Shown: positions 58,116-64,000 of the stretch, in pieces | Layout of the letters: each line of letters opens with the position of its first letter | How positions within the stretch are numbered: position 1 is the stretch's first letter | NCBI GenBank assembly: GCA_963682055.1 | Contig: OY821749.1 | Location: forward strand, 2,840,336-2,904,335 | Reading direction: 5' to 3' | Length of the DNA stretch: 64,000 nt | Source of the DNA: Primula veris | Taxonomy: Eukaryota > Streptophyta > Magnoliopsida > Ericales > Primulaceae | Program-made: the position numbers and the translations under genes | Notes under the pieces: model-generated | Told to the model about the DNA's origin: nothing | The model's database searches: none | The model's input: the letters and a program-made list of their open reading frames with translations, nothing else

Positions 58116-58409
58116 ATGACTCGATCAACTTTTGCGTTACTCGTTCTATTCGTTGTTTTCTCATCGATTGTATCGTCTTCGTATGGAAGAAAATTGTTAG
58201 TTACGCCGCTGGCTAAGGTGGTGAAGAAACCGACTCTAGAGGCTGCTAGATTGTACCTAAATGCACTCCCCAAGAGAAATATTCCGAGATCTTCTGGACC
58301 GAGCAAGAGAGGAAACGCTGAAATTGTCGACGAGAAGCTCATCTCGCGTCACCTGGCGGATATTGACCGGATGTTACGGTCTGTACCTAGCCCTGGCATG
58401 GGACATTAG
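58116..58409 (+). CDS. CEP14: Group II CEP peptide precursor (CEP14/CEP15 type)
   Basis: Single exon, 97 residues. Residues 1 to about 24 form a signal peptide (Arg/Ser start, hydrophobic FALLVLFVVF core, SSSYG cleavage context), so the product is secreted. The C-terminus, about 83-97, ends RSVPSPGMGH; group II CEPs end SVPSPGVGH, so one position is Met instead of the usual Val. Mature CEPs are about 15-residue, proline-hydroxylated peptides sensed by CEPR receptor kinases; CEP14 has been linked to salicylate-dependent immunity. A second motif at 56-67 (IPRSSGPSKRGN) resembles the IDA/PIP core. The spacer between is acidic and variable, as in other precursors. A clear start, leader and stop make this a real gene despite its size. 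PIP-like was considered as an alternative; the SVPSPG ending and the WRKY and ACT-like neighbours favour CEP14. Confidence 0.88.
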   Translation: MTRSTFALLVLFVVFSSIVSSSYGRKLLVTPLAKVVKKPTLEAARLYLNALPKRNIPRSSGPSKRGNAEIVDEKLISRHLADIDRMLRSVPSPGMGH

Positions 58410-59055
58410 TTCTTCTTACTATAAGTGTAATTAAAATTTTAATTTTTAGGGGGACTCTTTTAATCTCTTTGCACAATTATGGAATTTTGGTATATGAGGA
58501 GATAGGTTTTTTTTATTCTTTTATTTGGTAAATTTTTATGTTTAGGTCTGGAGAGATATTATTATGCTAATTATATATTAAGGTACAGATGTGCTGTATT
58601 TACTTTTAATCCTAAAGTCCAAATTGACATTTCTGTTATGTAATTTTGTTTATTTGATGTTTTCATACGATATTGCACAACCATGTGACAAGGAAATGTA
58701 AGAAATGCAAAAATACCAGAATATCACATTTTAAATCGTAATTACAAGAAATCGTAACAAAGTTTTTAAGTATATTTCTCCGAGCAGCTCCTTTTTATCT
58801 TTATCATATCACCGTCCGGCTAACGATCTGCCTTAATATTGGTTCGAGTACTTTATTATAATTTTCGATAACTAATTGCGAATTAAAACTCAGTTATTAT
58901 AACTAATTCCTGATTTGATCGTTTTCTTAGTCTGGAAAGAAATACTATAGTGGTTTCTTGTCCCAGTACGATTAGAATTATTTTCTATCGTGTTTTTTGG
59001 ATAAGCAATTTTTAATTGAACTAATTACTGTGGTGGAACATAAATTATACAATAA
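58410..59055. other. 3' flank of the CEP gene
   Basis: Probably includes the 3' UTR. AT-rich; nothing else recognised. Confidence 0.4.
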
Positions 59056-59285
59056 TACTCACTCCGTTCCTAATTAATTGTGCATTACGAAACTACGTGC
59101 ATTTTTTACGATCAATAACTTATATCAAAATTGTCGGAATGAAAATTTTCAAAAATTAATCATATAGTTTAAATATTAAATTATATGATTTAATTTTAAA
59201 AAATTTCATTTCGACATGTTATAATCCGATTAAAATTACACGTAATTTTATAAATTACATTACAATTAATTGGAACGGTTGATTA
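59056..59285. mobile_element. Stowaway-like MITE, degraded right end
   Basis: Begins CTCACTCCGTTCC after TA at 59056-59057. It shares ACGAAACTACGTGCA and TATCAAAATTGTCGGAATGA with the 18411 copy, and ends near TTGGAACGGTTGAT before a TA. Confidence 0.72.
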
Positions 59286-60019
59286 AGTACCTGGTGAGTT
59301 AAGAAACGTGGGGAAATGTACATGTATCACCCTGACATGATTAGCAGTCACCTAATTTTATTATAATTGTAAAGTGTAATCTAATTCTTCAACTACAATA
59401 TAATGAGACTTTTATTTATGGACCATGTATTATCAAAAGATTAAAGCTTTGTGGACTTAAAATTACTCTTTGTTTAAAAAAAAAAAACACTATTTGTTCA
59501 CTGTTAATTTTGTGTGTCAATATTCACCAACTAACAAATTAAACACATTAAAAAGGTAAAAGCAAAAGCAGAAACTACGCGTTTGGACTTTAATAACTTT
59601 TCCTTACTCCAATTGCTAATACAGGAAAATTGTCGACTCTTTTCTTTTACAAAAGGTACTGCACAACATTGATTTTTTTTTTTTTTATAGTGGCAGAACC
59701 AAGAATTGAATTTTTGGCTAGTTAATTTATTTTTGTTAGTATAATAATAAAAACGATATAAAAAACTAAAAAAATCTGAAGTTTGAAACTTAGTTGACTT
59801 GTCCATTGATCTAAAAATTTAAAACGTTGAATTTTTTTTGTTAGTACAATAACAATAGACGGTATAAAAACCCAAAAAAACATAGAGATTAAAACTTATC
59901 TAATTTGTTCATTGATATAAAAATCTCATACTATACAGAAAATTTACTATAAACACAAATTTATTATTTTAAACTTTGTTGCAATATGACTATTGAAATT
60001 CCTATCCGCTGTTTTAGTT
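59286..60019. repeat. Degenerate tandem duplication and unclassified AT-rich sequence
   Basis: About 59730-59828 and 59834-59932 share TTTTTGTTAGTA(T/C)AATAA, GATATAAAAA...AAAAA, (G/T)TTCATTGAT and ATAAAAAT in the same order, a diverged ~105-bp duplication. Upstream, GTGGCAGAACCAAGAATTGA (59692-59711) is like the end of a common plant repeat. No gene. Confidence 0.45.
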
Positions 60020-61170
60020 GCAGTTTTACAGTCATTTTCCAAGTGAGGTTGCAACCACAGTTGGAACCAAGTGTATTAATGGACAGAACTGTAAAAAGTT
60101 AAATGTACTTGAAATAAATCACACGCACATTTAACAACGGAGTTCACCTAACTAGGCTACGTCTCTGGGGCACTTACCCAGATTATGATATTATAAAAGC
60201 TTACAATATAGGACCCAAGTCTTAATGAAAAACTCTCAGATTCCCTCTAGGTTTTTCTGCCTATCTCTATATTGCTCCTACCTTATAACTATCACTTAAT
60301 AAATCAATGGCATCCCACCATTGTTTTTCTTTTGAAAGCTCGCTGTGTATTCTCTTAAGAATGGGTTCTTTATAATTTAGAACACACAAACTTTTACAAG
60401 CTAAGTTATAAACTATTTATACAAGTAAAACAATCTTCTTGCTTCAAGATTTTTTATGATTGCTTTGACTTGTTTCGATTGGCTTCAATATTTCCATGTA
60501 TGAGCAAACTCTTCAGCGTGGATTGACTCCAATCATCATTAGTATTTCCTGTTTAATAACAAGCTTGATAATATGAGTTAGACTTTTCCTTTAACTAGAA
60601 AACATATAAAGATAATATCTTTTAGAGATAATATATTTTCATATACATATGAAACACTTAACTCCATATTACATTCAATCTTTTAAACGTGTTATACTGA
60701 TTTTGATAAGGAACAAATATTGAAACAAGTGATAAAGATTTGCATAAGAATAGAGATATAGATTTCCTAGTTAAAAGGAAACATATATTTATAAACTAAT
60801 TTCTTTATATTTTTTAGGAAATCTTTCCTTACCACTTTGATATTCTCAATATAAACGCATGCTAAACCTGTTAATATCATATGAGAATATATTTTGCATA
60901 CTTTAAAACAAATAATTACCATTAAATAATAGTTATGCACATTTACAGAACAAGACAGAGTTCTGCAGAACAGCAGGTTGGAACTGTGGTTGCAACTGAG
61001 GTTGCAACATTACTTGAAACCTCTAACGCTGTCTCAGCAGGTTGTAGAAACCTATCAACATAGGTTGTAACTGAGGTTGTAACATTGCTTGTAACCTAAC
61101 AACAACTATCTCAGTAGGTTGTAACTGAGGTTGCAACATTGCTTGAAACCTAACAAATCTGTCTTAGTTC
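60020..61170 (-). mobile_element. Probable decayed copia LTR region (low confidence)
   Basis: Read on the minus strand, about 60250-60100 contains CTGGGTAAGTGCCCCAGAGACGTAGCCTAGTTAGGTGAACTCCGTTG-like text (key parts GACGTAGCCTAG and GGTGAACTCCGTT), which resembles the 3' part of Tork/Angela-class copia LTRs. No PBS, target duplication or partner LTR was found. Inverted similarity between GGTTGCAACCACAGTTGGAA (60049-60068) and the TGTGGTTGCAACT stretch near 60988 is noted but unexplained. Confidence 0.35.
60979..61165. repeat. Imperfect ~60-bp tandem repeat (AGGTTGTAACTGAGGTTGCAACATTGCTTG)
   Basis: Three diverged units, each with GGTTGNAACTGAGGTTGNAA, an ACATTRCTTG step, then AACCT and a CTGTCTCAG-like end. 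On the minus strand two units read as open LQAMLQPQLQP-like repeats, but a stop interrupts the third. Possibly a minisatellite within an old element. Confidence 0.7.
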
Positions 61171-61370
61171 ATAATAAACGGATAGGATTATTTAGTGAAA
61201 ACCATTAGACAACAAATAGAATTTAGACCAGAAATCTGGTCCTAACAACTATCAAACTAAACAAAAACATTTATTTATAAAATCATATAATATTACCTTA
61301 AATATGCAATTAATTAATGAATAAATAAAAAATAATCTAATATTAATTAAATAAAAATTAAAAAATAGTT

Positions 61371-61430
61371 ACAAGATTCGAACTAGTGACTTTGTGATAT
61401 AAAATTTTTATATTTACCATTTAAACTAAC
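61371..61430 (-). repeat. tRNA-derived SINE-like relic
   Basis: On the minus strand GTTAGTTTAAATGGTAA (A-box like, 61414-61430) is followed about 35 nt later by TAGTTCGAATCTTG (B-box like, 61371-61384) and then a T-rich stretch, the layout of a Pol III tRNA-type promoter in a SINE. It does not fold as a tRNA by eye. Confidence 0.4.
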
Positions 61431-63589
61431 TTACTATTTATTCATTTAGACGCTATCCATCTATAAACCTTAAATATCCGAATTTTTTTATATAAAAAAA
61501 ATTGAGTGCCGGTGACACTGGCTGTTTCCGCCCATGTTAATGCATACTATTTATGCATGTGACATGTAAATTTTTCCACCACCGACTACTATGCAAATAC
61601 TCATTTTTAGGAATTTTGTCCCTTATTGCGTGTTACGTACGTACTGAAGTTATAAAAGTTTCCTATTTTAACTAAGCAAAAACTTTTTCAAAAAATGTAA
61701 CGATGCCAAATACACATGCATATAACAAATGAGATCTTAAAAAAGGTTGGTACATGTCTTTCAGGCTTTGTAATCATCACTACTACTAGTAGAAGCATAA
61801 GATATACTAAAATATTCAAATTGTGACAATATTATTACAGTTCTGGTTAGTTTTTTGCATTATTCTTTTGAAGAATCTTGATTATCCTTTGCTTGATTGT
61901 TTTTCTAACCTTTATTCAGTTAATCTTGTTGTTTGGTTAAGTTTCTTTCACCTAATCTAACTCATAAAGTTTGTCTGATCATTCACATATTATGTAAGTG
62001 TGCTTAATCTAAGCTTAATTATTCTCAATATGCCGACAGATTTAAATTAACCCTAATTATCTTGTAATCTACTAATACATTTCGATAATAATACTTGTAC
62101 TAATAGCTAACTGGCCCGCAAAATGACATCAAAATATATATAGTTAAGCATTACCCATAAGTCATAACGGTTAGTGAGAACATGCTACCTAACAATGTTA
62201 GCATTAAACTATCAAATTATTTAATAAAAAATTCAATCCCGAAGCAAATAATGACAGAAATCCGATACATTTTACCGACGGTTTTAGTCCTTTTTTGTCA
62301 CCCTTGATTGAACCTTTTTTTTTTTTATCTCTATAAAAAAAGTATAATAAAAAATGCTTGGAATTCGAAACTAAGAATTTGTAATCACACAAGAGTCAAA
62401 TTCCACGTGCATAAGGGAAACTGGAAAGTGATACAAATTGATAATTTAGTCAAAGTTAGCATCCCTATACTATACTAATTATATATAGATATGGTTCGGC
62501 ACAGCTTCATACATGTAAATAAGGCATATGGTAGGTTAATTGATGTAGCAAGTGCTACCTAATTACGAATGTGATTAAAAGTTCTAAACTTGCATGTTAT
62601 ATTTCACATTTTCCAAGCAAAACACATGCTTTCCTAAAAAAAAAAATTCACAATTAGGTCAAACATGTTACAAATCAGTCATTAAATGACAATATATATA
62701 TATATATATGAGTAGAACTGAAATCCGTCGTCATACCGTGTTAAATCTTACGATATATCCTTTTCTTTTAGTGTGACTAGTATAAATCAAATGTAACATA
62801 ATTATACCTCATGAAAGAGCGTATGTGGGAAAAAAAGTTGATTTATAGACGTGCTAGATCAAACCATGATTTTTTTTTTGAGGAAAATGAATCATGGCTG
62901 CACCAAGGTGTTACAGTGTATGAAAATAAATATAGATTTGTGGGGAAATAAAGTGGGGGTGCATTGACTATTCAACTAGCTAGACCACGTGCAATATGTG
63001 AAATTTAATATAGGAAAAATTAGAAAAACATACAAATTTTCAGTATAATTACCAAAAATTATAAAGCTGAACTTTTATTTCCAAAATATGCAACTCTAAT
63101 AAATATGTGTAATTGTATGTTTGTATGTTTTGTGAAAAAAACTTTTAGCTGTTGTATGTTTTGATAATATATTTTAATTAATTGTATGTTTTAAATATTA
63201 TACCAATTATATATATATATATGAGACAAATTGTTTCTTCTTGACACGTCTGTTGCTCAAAGAAAATATATTGAACCGTTTTTGGTATTATAGCCGATTT
63301 TAATGACTTATGTGATATCTCATGAAAGTAATTTGCACGTGGTGTATATTGTTTTTTCCACAAACTGAATTTCATTTTGGAAAAATATATTTAGAAACTT
63401 ATTTAAAAAAAATCTGTTTGTTTTAAACTTGATGGCTCTTTAAAACAAAATTACATTTTTTTTTAATTTATTTACAAATAGATACATATGTTATTAAAAA
63501 ATTCAAAAAATATTTAAAAATTAAAAACCAAAATTTTAAAAAATACATTTTTTATACAAAAAAATACGTATGATACTGTCTAATTCTGT
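61431..63589. other. AT-rich intergenic sequence, nothing identified
   Basis: Only short TA microsatellites (about 62693-62710, 63208-63222) and T/A runs. No gene recognised. Confidence 0.4.
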
Positions 63590-63715
63590 TCAATCTTATA
63601 TGTTTAATCTTGTCCAATCATATTCAATCATATTCAATCTTGTATGTTCAATCCTGTTTAATCATATCTAATTATATTCAATCATGTATAATACTGTTTG
63701 ATACTATGTACAATT
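63590..63715. repeat. Degenerate TTCAATC(A/T)TAT/TGT repeat
   Basis: About ten loose copies of a 10-12 bp unit (TTCAATCATA, TTCAATCTTGTATG, TTTAATCATATC). A decayed minisatellite. The last 285 bases after it are AT-rich with nothing recognised. Confidence 0.6.
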
Positions 63716-64000
63716 TTTTTTAATTTTTTTAATATTGTTTCGAATTTTTGATTTTTGATTTATTTTTTTATATTTTGTTATTTTTTATGACATGTGTATC
63801 TAATTGTAAATAATTATATATAGCTAATTGTAAATAAGTATACATAGATAAATTTTTTATAATTAAATTGATTGGTATGTATATATTTGTAAGTCTTCCT
63901 TGTTTCCATGCAATCGATATACGTGCACTGCAAATTGCAAAAGGAAAAATAAAAAATACAATTGGTATTTACATTTTGGGCCTCAAATAATGGGCTAAAG

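Noticed and set aside
58116..58409. PIP-family (PAMP-induced peptide) precursor
   Set aside because: SGPS is present in the middle, but the C-terminus is SVPSPG-GH as in group II CEPs, and the gene neighbours fit CEP14.
61371..61430. A functional tRNA gene
   Set aside because: A- and B-box-like motifs are present, but no acceptor stem or cloverleaf could be built.
1..64000. CRISPR arrays, operons, phage or plasmid functions
   Set aside because: No spaced identical repeats with unique spacers and no prokaryotic gene content; the window is plant nuclear DNA.

Overview
This is plant nuclear DNA, most likely from a eudicot. It is strongly AT-rich, its genes carry many GT-AG introns, it holds plant-specific families (WRKY, CEP peptide, ACT-like bHLH-related, F-box-associated), and it is crowded with plant transposons: Ty1/copia, Cassandra TRIM LTRs, and Stowaway, Tourist/Harbinger and hAT-type MITEs. 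Nothing points to bacterial, viral or organellar DNA.

Four host genes can be modelled. (1) 19047-19973 (+), three exons, 143 aa: a small bHLH-like protein with a C-terminal ACT-like domain and no basic region. (2) 30354-31554 (+), three exons, 289 aa: a group IIe WRKY factor of the WRKY65/69 type. (3) 38863-46309 (-), sixteen exons, 599 aa: a probably plastid-targeted NAD(P)-binding (atypical SDR) protein with an embedded CIA30 domain, related to HCF173. (4) 58116-58409 (+), one exon, 97 aa: a secreted peptide precursor ending in a group II CEP motif (CEP14/15 type). From memory, the Arabidopsis genes At1g29270 (bHLH-like), At1g29280 (WRKY65) and At1g29290 (CEP14) are neighbours, so genes 1, 2 and 4 look like a conserved block stretched by transposons and joined by the CIA30 gene.

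The rest is mostly repeats. 8480-13749 is a complete, apparently very young copia retrotransposon: a 1470-codon open gag-pol, LTRs differing by one base and one TC unit, a 5-bp target duplication, PBS and PPT. Between 26.3 and 29.1 kb two CACTA-type termini bound a patchwork holding a 349-bp foldback MITE, a tandem repeat block and a Cassandra solo LTR with its 5S-rRNA-like promoter. A second, related solo LTR that lacks the 5S-like block lies in intron 1 of the CIA30 gene. Many MITEs have target duplications that can be read directly (TA, TAA/TTA, 7-9 bp). Decayed pieces include an F-box-associated pseudogene (49.1-49.7 kb) and two 5'-truncated LINE tails with RNase H-like sequence (51 kb and 55 kb).

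No wholly new gene system was found. The points most worth checking are the Cassandra-type LTR pair with and without the 5S-like block, two GC-AG introns and a 24-nt microexon in one gene (one of these introns enlarged about tenfold by a MITE), the recent intact copia, the CEP precursor with a second IDA-like motif, and the long foldback element. All exon models, homology statements and synteny were made by eye without database searches.
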